Of a DNA stretch of 33,523 nt, positions 1 through 7,785 are shown one piece after another. Position numbers and translations under genes: made by a program. The DNA lies in NCBI GenBank assembly GCA_964536835.1, contig CAZIAZ010000032.1, positions 1 through 33,523 of the forward strand. The letters run 5' to 3'. This stretch comes from DAONFI01 sp035403485 (lineage in GTDB: Bacteria > Planctomycetota > Phycisphaerae > SM23-33). Position 1 is the first letter of the stretch, and every line of letters starts with the position of its first letter. The notes beneath the pieces were generated by a model. It was not told the origin of the DNA. It made no database searches and saw nothing but the letters and a program-made list of their open reading frames with translations.

Positions 1-1
1 A

Positions 2-406
2 AGCAGGGCTTCAGATGCCAAGAAAGCGTATGACGCGGCAATGGAAGAACTGCAGGAACATTCCATCGAAGAGCCCCAATTCCCGATTATGCAGGAATCA
101 GAACCTGCGAAAGCCGCCGAGCCTGTAACCGCTACTCCGGCAGACGAAAACGATGACTCATGGCGGGAACAGGAGCTTGCGGGATTGGTAGCCCCTGAAA
201 TATCGCCGAAGGTACTGGAAAAGCTCCGTGATAATGAGCCGTCCATTACGACGATGGGCGAGCTTGCAGATTGGCAGAATGTAAAGGGCGATTTCTGGGC
301 CAAGGATATCAAAGGCATAGGGCCGGAAGCCGCCGGAGAAATCGCAGATGCCACGCTCGCCTTTTGGCAGCGCGCGAAGAAAGATGAAACTACTCCGCAA
401 ATGTGA
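2..406 (+). CDS. Partial CDS, C-terminal part with helix-hairpin-helix-like motif
   Basis: The reading frame is open from the first bases of the window to a TGA at 404-406, so this is probably the 3' end of a gene starting upstream; the ATG at 41 is an internal alternative start. The visible part has an acidic, proline-rich stretch (residues about 10-45 counted from ATG 41), then a folded tail containing KGIGPEAAGEI, which resembles a helix-hairpin-helix turn of the kind found in DNA-binding proteins. Its position directly before recombination genes fits a DNA-metabolism role, but I do not recognise the family. An antisense frame over 158-571 is a shadow. Confidence 0.6.
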   Translation, partial: SRASDAKKAYDAAMEELQEHSIEEPQFPIMQESEPAKAAEPVTATPADENDDSWREQELAGLVAPEISPKVLEKLRDNEPSITTMGELADWQNVKGDFWAKDIKGIGPEAAGEIADATLAFWQRAKKDETTPQM

Positions 407-442
407 GCGGGGCGAAGCTCTTTTATAGTCGTTCCGTAGATG

Positions 443-461
443 CCCGCACACGTGGTGCGGG
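443..461. other. Perfect 7-bp hairpin in the intergenic region
   Basis: CCCGCAC (443-449) pairs with GTGCGGG (455-461) around a 5-base loop. No T-run follows, so it does not look like an intrinsic terminator. It sits just upstream of the tRNA-like element and may belong to the same structured transcript. Confidence 0.5.
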
Positions 462-465
462 TTAT

Positions 466-547
466 GCCGCCGTGGTGTTGTCGGCATGCACACTGGCGTA
501 CCTGTTTCAGGGGGCCAGAGGCGAGGGTTCGAGTCCCGCTGGCGGCT
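466..547 (+). tRNA. tRNA-like element with expanded anticodon loop (degenerate tRNA?)
   Basis: Acceptor strand 466-472 pairs with 540-546 (7 bp, one G-U). A possible D arm with a GG in the loop follows. CTGGC (493-497) pairs with GCCAG (514-518) as an anticodon stem. A near-canonical T arm follows (GGG-TTCGAGT-CCC, 525-537, one mismatch in the full stem). The anticodon loop would be 16 bases instead of 7, with an extra CCTG/CAGG stem inside it (501-511), and the discriminator would be T with no encoded CCA. This is unlikely to be a normal decoding tRNA. It could be a decayed tRNA, a tRNA mimic or an old attachment scar. Confidence 0.4.
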
Positions 548-640
548 TAAAACATGATAGATAATACCCAAACGTTGGTGATTGATATGGGTAGCCTAAT
601 TGAGTATCTGCAGGTGCTTTTTTAAGGCCGATAAATCATC

Positions 641-735
641 CCCGTTACGGGAAAGATAACTAGGCGACACGCTCTATCTGAATATTGCTATTGCGAATCA
701 ATAGCGAGCGTGACTGCACCCCGGAGAGACGGGGT
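641..735 (+). promoter_or_regulatory. Structured leader upstream of the SMC-like ATPase gene
   Basis: Several stems can be drawn directly: CCCG/CGGG (641-644/648-651); a 7-bp stem CACGCTC/GAGCGTG (668-674/706-712) enclosing a perfect 7-bp hairpin GCTATTG/CAATAGC (687-693/699-705); and ACCCCG/CGGGGT (718-723/730-735). The last stem ends 44 bases before the ATG at 780. None has a T-run, so simple termination is not indicated. A regulatory leader or small RNA is possible. I recognise no known riboswitch class. Confidence 0.4.
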
Positions 736-779
736 AGTTTAAAAACAAACCACGTATTTTACAAAGAGGTAAAAAAACA

Positions 780-2039
780 ATGTCGAAAATTATTGCACTG
801 AAAGCGGAAAACGTCAAGCGGCTGCAGGCCGTCGAAATCAGACCGGACGGAAACATGGTTGTCATAGGCGGAAACAACGGACAGGGAAAAACGTCGGTAC
901 TTGACGCCATTACCTACACACTCGCAGGTAAGGCGGCGTGCTGCGATAAGCCCATCCGCAACGGACAGACCCGCGGCGAAGTGTCGATTGAAACTGATGA
1001 TTATGTGATTACCCGTACATTTACGGAAGCCGGCGGCAACGTTAAGGTGACGAACAAGGACGGAGCGAGATACGACAGCCCGCAGGGACTGTTAAACAAG
1101 CTCTGTGGAACGCTTGCGTTTGACCCGTTGAAATTCATGCAGCAAGATTCGCGGTCACAGGCAGAGACGCTCAAGGTACTTGTGGGAATTGATTTCAGCA
1201 CGCTTGACCTGCAACGTGCGGAATTTTACGCGGAGCGAACTGCCGTCAACCATCATATCAAAAACCTCGAAGGCCAGTTGGCTGGCATGCCGGAGCATAG
1301 TGACGTTCCGGCGGAATTGTTGAGCATGTCGGAACTGCTGGCCAAGCTGGACGCTGCCCAAGCCATTAATCAACAATCAGTCGATAGGGCAAGGTACATC
1401 AAGGCGATGGAAACAGAGAGCGACAATATCAAGGGACAGATTGCCCACGCGGAAAGCCAGATAGACGCGTGGCGTAAAAAACTGGAAACGCTCGAAGCTT
1501 CATTGGCTGAAACACAATCCGTTATTAGAGATAACCAGAAAATCCAGTTTGAGTTTAAGGAAGCTGACGTACAGGGAATTCAGACGCAGATTGAACAACT
1601 GGAATCGACTAATCAAAAAATCCGCGAAAATCAGGCCAAGGCAAATGTGGAAGTGCGGCTCGAAGACGCCAGAGGTGAAGCCAAAATCCTGAACGAACGC
1701 ATTAACAGCATTGACGACAAGAAAGCCAAAAAACTTGCCGAAACCCAATTTCCGGTCGACGGGCTCTGCTTTGACGGCGAGGGCGTGACGTTTAACGGCG
1801 TGCCGCTCAGTCAGGCCAGCGGAGCGGAGCAGTTGCGGGTGTCGGCTGCAATCGCAGCGGCGATGAATCCGCAGTTACGCGTGATGATGATTCGGGACGG
1901 CTCGCTGCTGGATGAAAAATCTTTGCAGATGCTTTCCGATTTTGCCGCCGTAAATGATTTTCAGATTTGGCTCGAGGTGGTGTCGACGGACGCCGGCAAA
2001 TGCTCGGTAATTATCGAAGACGGAATGGTTAAGAAATAA
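780..2039 (+). CDS. SMC/RecF/SbcC-like ATPase
   Basis: A 419-residue ABC-type ATPase of the SMC/RecF/SbcC group. The Walker A GGNNGQGKTS lies at residues 30-39 and a long charged coiled coil at about 180-310. A signature-like SQASGAEQLRVS starts at 344, and a Walker B region IRDGSLLDE lies around 371-379. Only about 130 coiled-coil residues separate the two ATPase halves, so it is far shorter than SbcC or true SMC proteins and matches the small AAA proteins phages carry beside exonuclease genes. A good SD (AAAGAGGT) precedes the ATG. YqaJ exonuclease, a recombination-type protein and SSB follow, so the likely job is phage recombination, end processing or replication restart. The family is secure; the exact role is inferred. 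Confidence 0.85.
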   Translation: MSKIIALKAENVKRLQAVEIRPDGNMVVIGGNNGQGKTSVLDAITYTLAGKAACCDKPIRNGQTRGEVSIETDDYVITRTFTEAGGNVKVTNKDGARYDSPQGLLNKLCGTLAFDPLKFMQQDSRSQAETLKVLVGIDFSTLDLQRAEFYAERTAVNHHIKNLEGQLAGMPEHSDVPAELLSMSELLAKLDAAQAINQQSVDRARYIKAMETESDNIKGQIAHAESQIDAWRKKLETLEASLAETQSVIRDNQKIQFEFKEADVQGIQTQIEQLESTNQKIRENQAKANVEVRLEDARGEAKILNERINSIDDKKAKKLAETQFPVDGLCFDGEGVTFNGVPLSQASGAEQLRVSAAIAAAMNPQLRVMMIRDGSLLDEKSLQMLSDFAAVNDFQIWLEVVSTDAGKCSVIIEDGMVKK

Positions 2040-2055
2040 AGAAGGGTTTTTAAAA

Positions 2056-2958
2056 ATGCCTATTACAGCAGAACAGAAAGAAATGCGTCGTAGCAGCCTC
2101 GGAAGCAGTGACATGGCTGCATTATTCGGGCTCGACCCGTTCAAAACGGAATATGATGTATGGCTGGACAAGACGGGCCAACTCGAACCCGACGAAGATA
2201 ATGCCGCCTGTTATGCGGGAAACAAATTTGAGGCTGGCGTGCTCGATTTCGCCGAAGAGCAACTTGGCCCGTTGATAAGGAATCAGCATAAGGCCGTAGA
2301 CGGGCTTCCGCTCACGGTTAATACCGACGCCGTTATTCAGCAGACGTCAGTTCCGGTCGAAGCAAAGACGACGGGCCTGTTTGGGCCGGTAATGGATGTA
2401 TGGGGCGACGACGGCACTGACCAGGTGCCGGAACGCGTAATCATCCAAACACACTGTCATATGATGGCATGGGGACAAGGCGAATGCTACGTTCCTGCGT
2501 TCATCGGCGGAACAGGGTTTAGGCTTTATATAATTCCACGCAACACTGATATTGCCAAGGCGATAGCGGAAAAAGCGAAACAATTTTGGGATTTAATAGA
2601 AAAGCAGATTCCGCCGGCTGATACCGCCCCGAACATCGCCGTCGTCAAACGCATGAGACGCACTCCGAACAGTATCGGTAGTGTGCCAGAAGAATTGGTA
2701 CAGGCGTGGATTGACGCGAAAGAAGCCGAAAAACTTGCATCGCAACAGAAAGATGAAGTACAGGCAAAACTCCTCGCCGCATTAGGGGAGAATGAATCCG
2801 CAAATTGCGGAAACCTCGGAGCTATTACGTATATGCAACAGACCCGCAAGGGCATCGATACCGAAGCCCTTAAGCGGGATTGCCCCCAGATATTCCAGGA
2901 ATACTACCGTCCAGGAAAGCCGTATCGAATCCTGCGAACACGCAAAAATCCACTTTAA
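2056..2958 (+). CDS. YqaJ-family phage exonuclease
   Basis: 300 residues with the YqaJ/lambda-exonuclease-type nuclease layout. GSSDMAALFG near residues 16-25 is the family's N-terminal glycine/serine/aspartate box. Glu59 (KFEAG), Asp91 (VNTDA) and Glu102-x-Lys104 (VEAKT) form the PD-(D/E)xK metal site, with Gln131 following. Such enzymes degrade one strand of double-stranded DNA ends to expose a tail for an annealing protein. The gene lies 16 bases after the ATPase and 30 bases before the probable annealing partner, a typical phage recombination cassette. The C-terminal 100 residues are a helical extension. Confidence 0.88.
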   Translation: MPITAEQKEMRRSSLGSSDMAALFGLDPFKTEYDVWLDKTGQLEPDEDNAACYAGNKFEAGVLDFAEEQLGPLIRNQHKAVDGLPLTVNTDAVIQQTSVPVEAKTTGLFGPVMDVWGDDGTDQVPERVIIQTHCHMMAWGQGECYVPAFIGGTGFRLYIIPRNTDIAKAIAEKAKQFWDLIEKQIPPADTAPNIAVVKRMRRTPNSIGSVPEELVQAWIDAKEAEKLASQQKDEVQAKLLAALGENESANCGNLGAITYMQQTRKGIDTEALKRDCPQIFQEYYRPGKPYRILRTRKNPL

Positions 2959-2988
2959 CTTCAACATATTGCCAAGAAAGGTAAAAAA

Positions 2989-3924
2989 ATGAACAAGCAA
3001 ACGACAGAAATCCAGAAACGTGAAAACAATAACAGTAATGCCGCAATCCGGTTCGAAGGCCCGACGTCCGACGGGACTACCAAAAACAATCAGCTTGGCG
3101 TCCAGCAGTCCAGGGCGATGTCGGAAGTGCAGGGGGCCATTGTCATGGCCCGCAATTTCCCGCGTGACTGCAACGCAGGATATTCGCGGATAATGCAGGC
3201 GTGTCAGCGTCGGCGTTTGGCGGAAACGGCACTTTACAGTTATCCACGCGGCAGTACGCAGGTGACTGGGCCGAGCATCCGACTCGCCGAAGAGCTGGCC
3301 CGCGACTGGGGAAACATCGATTTCGGAATAACCGAACTCTCGCAGGATACGCATACCGGAATGTCGCAGGTAATGGCGTATTGCTGGGACCTGGAAACCA
3401 ACGTCCGGCAGACCAAGGTTTTTCAGGTTCCGCATACCCGATTTACAAAGAACGGTTCACATCGCCTGACAGACCCGCGGGATATTTACGAGATGGTAGC
3501 GAATCAGGGTGCCAGGCGTTTGAGGGCGTGCATACTTGGAGTAATTCCGGGCGACGTTGTTGAGGATGCTGTTAATGCCTGCGAAAAGACGCTCCGCGAC
3601 GGCAGCAGCGAACCGCTGGTAGACAGAATCAGGAAGATGGCGGCGTCGTTTGCAGAAATGGGCGTGACGATTGATATGCTGGAAAAACGACTTTGTCACA
3701 AACTTGAAGCCAGTAATGAAACTGAAATTATCGCATTGGGAAAGATTTATATATCCCTAAGAGACAATATGGCAGGGGTTGACGACTTCTTCGAACGTGG
3801 GCGGGATGAGGCAAAATCGGGAACAGAATCTCTTGCAGAAAAACTGACGGGTAAAAAGGATACCAAATCGCAGGAGCGGGAAGAAAAGAAGTCAGACACA
3901 CACAATGAACCAGAGGAGCTATGA
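2989..3924 (+). CDS. Probable phage recombination/annealing partner (function inferred)
   Basis: 311 residues. The core (about 40-200) is conserved-looking, with ACQRRRLAETALYSYPRG and TQVTGPSIRLAEELARDW. The last 50 residues are charged and probably disordered (ERGRDEAKSGTESLAEK and onward). I do not assign it confidently to RecT, Erf or Rad52, but its place between a YqaJ exonuclease and SSB is where single-strand annealing proteins normally sit. SSB follows 3 bases after the stop, so co-expression is likely. The annealing role is inferred from context, not from a recognised motif. Confidence 0.6.
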   Translation: MNKQTTEIQKRENNNSNAAIRFEGPTSDGTTKNNQLGVQQSRAMSEVQGAIVMARNFPRDCNAGYSRIMQACQRRRLAETALYSYPRGSTQVTGPSIRLAEELARDWGNIDFGITELSQDTHTGMSQVMAYCWDLETNVRQTKVFQVPHTRFTKNGSHRLTDPRDIYEMVANQGARRLRACILGVIPGDVVEDAVNACEKTLRDGSSEPLVDRIRKMAASFAEMGVTIDMLEKRLCHKLEASNETEIIALGKIYISLRDNMAGVDDFFERGRDEAKSGTESLAEKLTGKKDTKSQEREEKKSDTHNEPEEL

Positions 3925-3927
3925 AAC

Positions 3928-4395
3928 ATGCCCAGTTTTAACAAAGTCATACTGATGGGAAACCTGACGCGAGACCCGCAACTGTCGTATCTGCCAAGCC
4001 AGACTCCAGTCGTCGAATTGGGCCTGGCTGTCAATCGCAAGTATTGCACTAACGACGGTCAGACCCGTGAAGATGTTTGCTTCATTGATTGCAGAGCAAT
4101 GGGTAAGCAGGCTGAAACCATTAATCAGTATTTTAAAAAAGGCACTCCGATACTTATCGATGGTAGACTTGATTTTGACCAGTGGGAAGACCAGGCTGGC
4201 AACAAACGCAGCAAACACCGCGTCTTTATTGAACGGTTTTCATTTGTTAGCGGTCAGGAAAATCAGCAGAACCAGCCGTCCAATCCATATCAGGGAAAGC
4301 CATATCCAAAGCCGCAATATAACCAGCAGCCGCCGGTACAACAGCCACCCATGCAGCAGCCAGGCAGCGACGGTGAAGAAGAGATCCCATTTTAA
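3928..4395 (+). CDS. ssb: Single-stranded DNA-binding protein
   Basis: 155 residues. The N-terminal 110 residues form a bacterial-type SSB OB fold: FNKVILMGNLTRDPQLSY at 4-21, then the conserved aromatic and basic residues of GRLDFDQWEDQAGNKRSK and RVFIERFSFV. A Gln/Pro-rich disordered linker follows, ending in the acidic tip EEEIPF, which is the peptide SSBs use to recruit partner enzymes. The intact tip suggests it can dock host repair and replication proteins as well as phage ones. It lies in the recombination operon. Confidence 0.95.
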   Translation: MPSFNKVILMGNLTRDPQLSYLPSQTPVVELGLAVNRKYCTNDGQTREDVCFIDCRAMGKQAETINQYFKKGTPILIDGRLDFDQWEDQAGNKRSKHRVFIERFSFVSGQENQQNQPSNPYQGKPYPKPQYNQQPPVQQPPMQQPGSDGEEEIPF

Positions 4396-4408
4396 TGGAG
4401 TACCAGAA

Positions 4409-4693
4409 ATGCACGGACGCATAATTATGAAAATCGTAGCACTGTTTTTGTTGATATTCTTCGCAGCAATATTGGGTTTGGCGGCGGGGACGATAGTTTT
4501 GCAGCTATCATTTCCGGAATTCACAACAGAGGTTTTCTCTAAGTTTAGTTTTGAAGAATGGCTTTGCTGGTTTTTGATGAAATCCGGCATAGTCCTGATT
4601 ATCGCCGTTCCGTTATATCTGGCTGTAAGTTTTACGATGAAATTTTTTAGCGGGAAATCGCTCGACGAATCCGGCGTATGTACATGGAAATAA
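4409..4693 (+). CDS. Small two-helix membrane protein
   Basis: 94 residues from the ATG at 4409; a second in-frame ATG at 4427 would remove six residues. Two hydrophobic segments (about residues 8-30 and 51-76) are separated by an acidic, aromatic stretch. The frame is open well upstream, but that part overlaps the ssb gene and is not convincing as coding. I recognise no family. It sits between ssb and RusA, where phages often place tiny membrane proteins of unknown role. Confidence 0.6.
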   Translation: MHGRIIMKIVALFLLIFFAAILGLAAGTIVLQLSFPEFTTEVFSKFSFEEWLCWFLMKSGIVLIIAVPLYLAVSFTMKFFSGKSLDESGVCTWK

Positions 4694-4697
4694 GTTG

Positions 4698-4784
4698 ATG
4701 ACGGACCCTGAAATAATAGTTATTTCTTTATGTTTTATTGCATTGATGTTGATTTATTTCAACAAGAGGATGGATAAGAATTGA
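4698..4784 (+). CDS. Tiny single-span membrane protein (28 residues)
   Basis: An ATG at 4698 opens a 28-residue frame: a short acidic start, one hydrophobic helix (IIVISLCFIALMLIYF) and a basic tail KRMDKN, the inside-positive pattern of a single-span membrane peptide. It begins 4 bases after the previous membrane-protein gene, and its TGA overlaps the TTG at 4781 that can start the RusA gene. The SD is weak. It is plausible because of hydrophobic pattern and packing, but short enough to be chance. Confidence 0.4.
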   Translation: MTDPEIIVISLCFIALMLIYFNKRMDKN

Positions 4785-5278
4785 AAGTTGGAAAGATGAA
4801 CTGGAAGCCGTTATGCAGTTTTCGGGTTGACGGGCAGCCTAGGCCGCAGCCCAGGCACAGGGCGTTCGCACGGAAGGGCAAGGATGGTAGGTTTCACGCC
4901 CGCGCATTTGACCCGGGAACGGCGGAAGGGTGGAAGGCTGCAGTTGCACTGGCGGCCAAGCCGTTCCTGCACGGAGAGCCCGTCGGCGGCCCCGTGAGGG
5001 TGGATGTGGAGTTTATCTTTGCACGGCCGAAGGGCCATTTTGGGACGGGTAGGAATTCCGGCGTTCTCAAGCCGGCTGCCCCGCATTGGCATACCCGCGG
5101 GATGGGCACTAACGGCGGCGACAGAGACAATCTCGATAAGGCGGTACTTGACGCCTTGACGCAGGTGGGGCTCTGGAAAGACGATGGACAGGTGTGTGAC
5201 GGAAGCGTGCGTAAACGGTTTGCTGAACAGGGCGAAAGGCCTGGGGCGGTAATAAGCGTTAGCGTGTGGCGTGAATGA
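4781..5278 (+). CDS. rusA: RusA-family Holliday junction resolvase
   Basis: 165 residues from the TTG at 4781, or 160 from the ATG at 4796. GDRDNLDKAVLDAL (residues 113-126) followed by LWKDDGQV (131-138) gives the RusA active site: Asp114, Asp116, Lys120 and Asp134/135 correspond to the metal-binding Asp/Asp/Lys/Asp set. RusA enzymes cut four-way DNA junctions and help resolve replicating phage DNA. The TTG overlaps the preceding stop codon, which would couple translation, while the ATG has a close GGA upstream, so the start is uncertain. The gene closes the recombination block. Confidence 0.9.
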   Translation: MKVGKMNWKPLCSFRVDGQPRPQPRHRAFARKGKDGRFHARAFDPGTAEGWKAAVALAAKPFLHGEPVGGPVRVDVEFIFARPKGHFGTGRNSGVLKPAAPHWHTRGMGTNGGDRDNLDKAVLDALTQVGLWKDDGQVCDGSVRKRFAEQGERPGAVISVSVWRE

Positions 5279-5300
5279 ACAAGGCAGTTGGAGAGTATCC
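5271..5300 (+). promoter_or_regulatory. Shared promoter-like element, site 1 (variant)
   Basis: TGAATG at 5272-5277 and AGTATCC at 5294-5300 are separated by 16 bases, the same geometry as five other sites in the window. Each half differs from the consensus by one base. The ATG of the replication gene (5306) comes 12 bases after the start of the second half, matching the site at 21410. A GGAG at 5290-5293 could also act as an SD. Confidence 0.6.
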
Positions 5301-5305
5301 GTAAA

Positions 5306-6409
5306 ATGGCAAAAAAGAATTGGTATATGCAGTTTGATGTCGACCTCTGGGAAAATGACCCAGCCCTGTTGCGGTGTTCAATGGCAACTCGCGGTATTTG
5401 GAGCGTTATGTTATGCCAGATGTTCCGTGACGACCAGTCTGGACAGATTGCCGGACACATTAACGAGCTTGCCATGATATGCCGTTGCAAGCCGGAAGAG
5501 ATGCTCTTTGCGGTTGCCGATTTGATGGCGTCGGGAGCGGCAAATGTCGAGACGGACGAAGCGACGAAAGAGCGACTTAAAATGTTACATGTAACGGTTT
5601 GTAACAATGATGAGTGGTTACCCAGTAACGGAGATGTAACGCTCTATGTAACATTGATAAATCGCAAGATGCGAAATGCGTTTTTAGCCCGTAAAAATGG
5701 GGCTGAACGCGTGGCAAAGTCGAGGGAAAAACAGAGATGTAACAGAGATGTAACACAAGGTTGTAACGGAGATGTAACGGCGCATATCTATAGTTATAGT
5801 AATAATAATATCCTCCCCCTTACCCCCCCCACGCAAAATTCCGGCGTGGAAAATTCGCCCTTGAAGCGGGAGGAGGCAGAGGAGGATTTCCAGGGGAGCA
5901 GCAGGGGAGAAGAAAAAAACAATCCGCACGTCCGGCGACTTGCCGAAATTTATCGCGAGGCGTACGGGCACGAAATGCCTGGAACTTGGAAAAACGCGAT
6001 AGCCGGCGAAACCGACGCCGGCCTGCTCGAGAAAATTACGGCGAAGGATTTTCGTACGGCGATGGAAAAATTCCCGCAGTCGGGAATGAAAATCTGGGCG
6101 TGGGGCTGCGTGCGGTATTACGCCCAGCAACGGCTTGCCAGGGCTGCTTCCGCGGCAAAGCCGGCCGAAGTCGGCGTATATCCGACCAAGCCGCCGGAGG
6201 CCAAGTCAGACGATTCTCGCGAGCTTTTGGAGCGATTTCGACGGGAAGTTCCGGAGTCGGAACGCAGACGGTTGATTGCGGAGCAGCACGCGAAGTTTAA
6301 ATTCATGCCCAAGGCTGCCCTTGAGCGAACCACGGCGTACGAATGGGCACAACCTGCAATGAAAGAATCCCAAAAACAAGGAATAAAATCATGTCAGAAC
6401 ACAAAATAG
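5306..6409 (+). CDS. Phage replication protein (replisome-organiser type)
   Basis: 367 residues from the ATG at 5306; an upstream in-frame TTG at 5288 is less likely. The N-terminal about 110 residues (WYMQFDVDLWENDPALLR, RGIWSVMLCQMF) look like the winged-helix replication-initiation domain of phage organiser proteins: short helices, then a stretch assigning one action per residue class. A low-complexity linker follows, then a second helical domain (about 215-280). The DNA for residues 93-158 holds repeated TGTAAC motifs and an adjoining AT-rich tract, so the gene may contain the origin that its protein binds, as in lambda O. It starts directly behind a shared promoter-like element. No helicase gene follows; the host helicase may be recruited. 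Confidence 0.7.
   Translation: MAKKNWYMQFDVDLWENDPALLRCSMATRGIWSVMLCQMFRDDQSGQIAGHINELAMICRCKPEEMLFAVADLMASGAANVETDEATKERLKMLHVTVCNNDEWLPSNGDVTLYVTLINRKMRNAFLARKNGAERVAKSREKQRCNRDVTQGCNGDVTAHIYSYSNNNILPLTPPTQNSGVENSPLKREEAEEDFQGSSRGEEKNNPHVRRLAEIYREAYGHEMPGTWKNAIAGETDAGLLEKITAKDFRTAMEKFPQSGMKIWAWGCVRYYAQQRLARAASAAKPAEVGVYPTKPPEAKSDDSRELLERFRREVPESERRRLIAEQHAKFKFMPKAALERTTAYEWAQPAMKESQKQGIKSCQNTK
5584..5812. other. Putative replication origin: TGTAAC iterons plus AT-rich tract
   Basis: TGTAAC occurs at 5590, 5600, 5635, 5647, 5738, 5749, 5762 and 5773, with a variant AGTAAC at 5624 and a perfect 12-bp palindrome GTTACATGTAAC at 5584-5595. The second cluster shows GAGATGTAACA-like units spaced 11, 13 and 11 bases, near one helical turn. 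An AT-rich stretch (about 5784-5811) follows immediately. Iterons plus an AT-rich region inside an organiser gene is the layout of lambda-type origins. Confidence 0.6.
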
Positions 6410-7518
6410 GATGGCTGAACGTGCCAGGTTACAAGGGCGAAACATGGAATCCGATAATCGGTTGCAGCAAATGCTCGCCTGGATGTCAGCATTGCTATGC
6501 GGAGCGGATGGCGGGACGGCTGGTTAATATAAAGCAAACCGAATATTATTCAGGCGTTGTCAATCATCTTGTTGAAAATTCCTACGGTCGCGTGGTTGAT
6601 ACCGTCTGGAATGGCAAGACAGCTTTTGTTGAATCTGCCCTTGAAAAACCACTGCACTGGAAACAGCCTCGCGTAATTTTCGTCTGCTCAATGTCAGACC
6701 TGTTCCATGAGACAGTACCGTTTGAGTGGATAGACCAAGTTTTCGCAATCATGGCGCGTTGTCCACAACACAAGTTTTTATTGCTGACGAAGCGGCCGCA
6801 ACGCATGGTTGAATATTTTGCCAATATTGGTGGAACATCTCGCCACGATTGGGTCTGGACTTGCATGGCCCGCCAGATGAATGTTAGCCATCTCAAGGGT
6901 ATAAATTGGCCCCTGCCAAACGTTGGTATCGGCGTAACAATTTGCAATCAAGAAGAAGCCGACGCTAAAATCCCCATGTTGCTTTCAATCCCCGCAGCTA
7001 TGCGATTCGTTTCCATTGAGCCGATGCTGGGTAAGATAGTATTACAAACAGACACCAAGTATTGCGAGACCTGCGGATTACATTTCAATCCCATCGAAAT
7101 AGAATCAGAAATTGAACATCGCGATGGTTCAAAAACAATAGAAGTTGAGACATTCTGTGAGCGTTGCCATGAAATCGAACCCGAAATGATGAGTACGGTT
7201 TGCGGTTGTCATATTGGCCTTGATTGGATAATCGTAGGCGGCGAGAGCGGGCCTAAAGCAAGGCCTATGCACCCTGATTGGGTGCGGAATATCCAACAAC
7301 AATGCAGCGATTCAGGCGTGCCATTTTTTTTCAAACAGAACGGGGAATGGTTGAACTCCGATAAATTCAGCGAAGGCGAGATTATAGCCGCAATAGTATG
7401 TAATCGCTGGTATGTATTTGATGATGGTATTGGAATGATTCAATGTGGAAAACAACGCGCCGGCCATCTTCTCGACGGCCTGGAATACCGCGAGTACCCG
7501 AAATGGATTGAGAGGTGA
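6391..7518 (+). CDS. DUF5131 / phage Gp37-Gp68 family protein
   Basis: 375 residues from the ATG at 6391, which has an AAGGA SD and overlaps the previous gene by 19 bases. WNPIIGCSKCSPGCQHCYAERM carries Cys25, Cys28, Cys32 and Cys35, the cysteine cluster that marks the Gp37/Gp68 (DUF5131) family; VFVCSMSDLFHE and LLLTKRPQRM are further family blocks. Its biochemical activity is not established; the clustered cysteines suggest an iron-sulphur or metal site. Residues about 215-275 hold an extra cysteine-rich insert (CETCG, CERC, CGC) resembling a zinc ribbon. It ends 3 bases before the next gene. Confidence 0.85.
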   Translation: MSEHKIGWLNVPGYKGETWNPIIGCSKCSPGCQHCYAERMAGRLVNIKQTEYYSGVVNHLVENSYGRVVDTVWNGKTAFVESALEKPLHWKQPRVIFVCSMSDLFHETVPFEWIDQVFAIMARCPQHKFLLLTKRPQRMVEYFANIGGTSRHDWVWTCMARQMNVSHLKGINWPLPNVGIGVTICNQEEADAKIPMLLSIPAAMRFVSIEPMLGKIVLQTDTKYCETCGLHFNPIEIESEIEHRDGSKTIEVETFCERCHEIEPEMMSTVCGCHIGLDWIIVGGESGPKARPMHPDWVRNIQQQCSDSGVPFFFKQNGEWLNSDKFSEGEIIAAIVCNRWYVFDDGIGMIQCGKQRAGHLLDGLEYREYPKWIER

Positions 7519-7521
7519 ATC

Positions 7522-7782
7522 ATGATAACCAAAATCACATTACAAAACGATAGGCTTATAAAAATTTCAAAATTGAAACGCGGCGATAAATTTATTGTCG
7601 ATTGGGCTACCAGAGATTCTGAAAAAATTTTTGTTTGTGCAGGCGTAACAGATTTAGACCCAAGTTGCGGTCTAATAACTGCTATCTGTATGACTACGGG
7701 CGAAATCGCATGTTTCCACGGATACGAAACAGTAAGTCTAGTTGAGATAACAGATATAACTATTACAGGTATTGTGAGGTGA
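7522..7782 (+). CDS. Hypothetical protein, 86 residues
   Basis: Compact, probably beta-rich protein with a basic start (KISKLKRGDKFIVDW) and no membrane segment. A strong SD (GAGAGG) precedes the ATG. It lies 3 bases after the DUF5131 gene and 3 bases before the next gene, so it is part of the same accessory operon. I recognise no family; the GDKFIVD turn is reminiscent of small beta-barrel proteins, but that is only an impression. Confidence 0.6.
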   Translation: MITKITLQNDRLIKISKLKRGDKFIVDWATRDSEKIFVCAGVTDLDPSCGLITAICMTTGEIACFHGYETVSLVEITDITITGIVR

Positions 7783-7785
7783 AAA

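Noticed and set aside
158..571. Reverse-strand frame of 137 residues containing RDSNPR
   Set aside because: It runs antisense through the partial gene and the tRNA-like T arm; RDSNPR-type peptides are the usual false product of tRNA antisense strands.
554..625. 23-codon frame starting ATG at 554
   Set aside because: No SD, no clear protein feature, and it lies inside the structured intergenic region.
678..705. CTGAATAT in the leader region as a shared promoter element
   Set aside because: Spacing differs and the second half reads CAATAGC; it is part of a hairpin.
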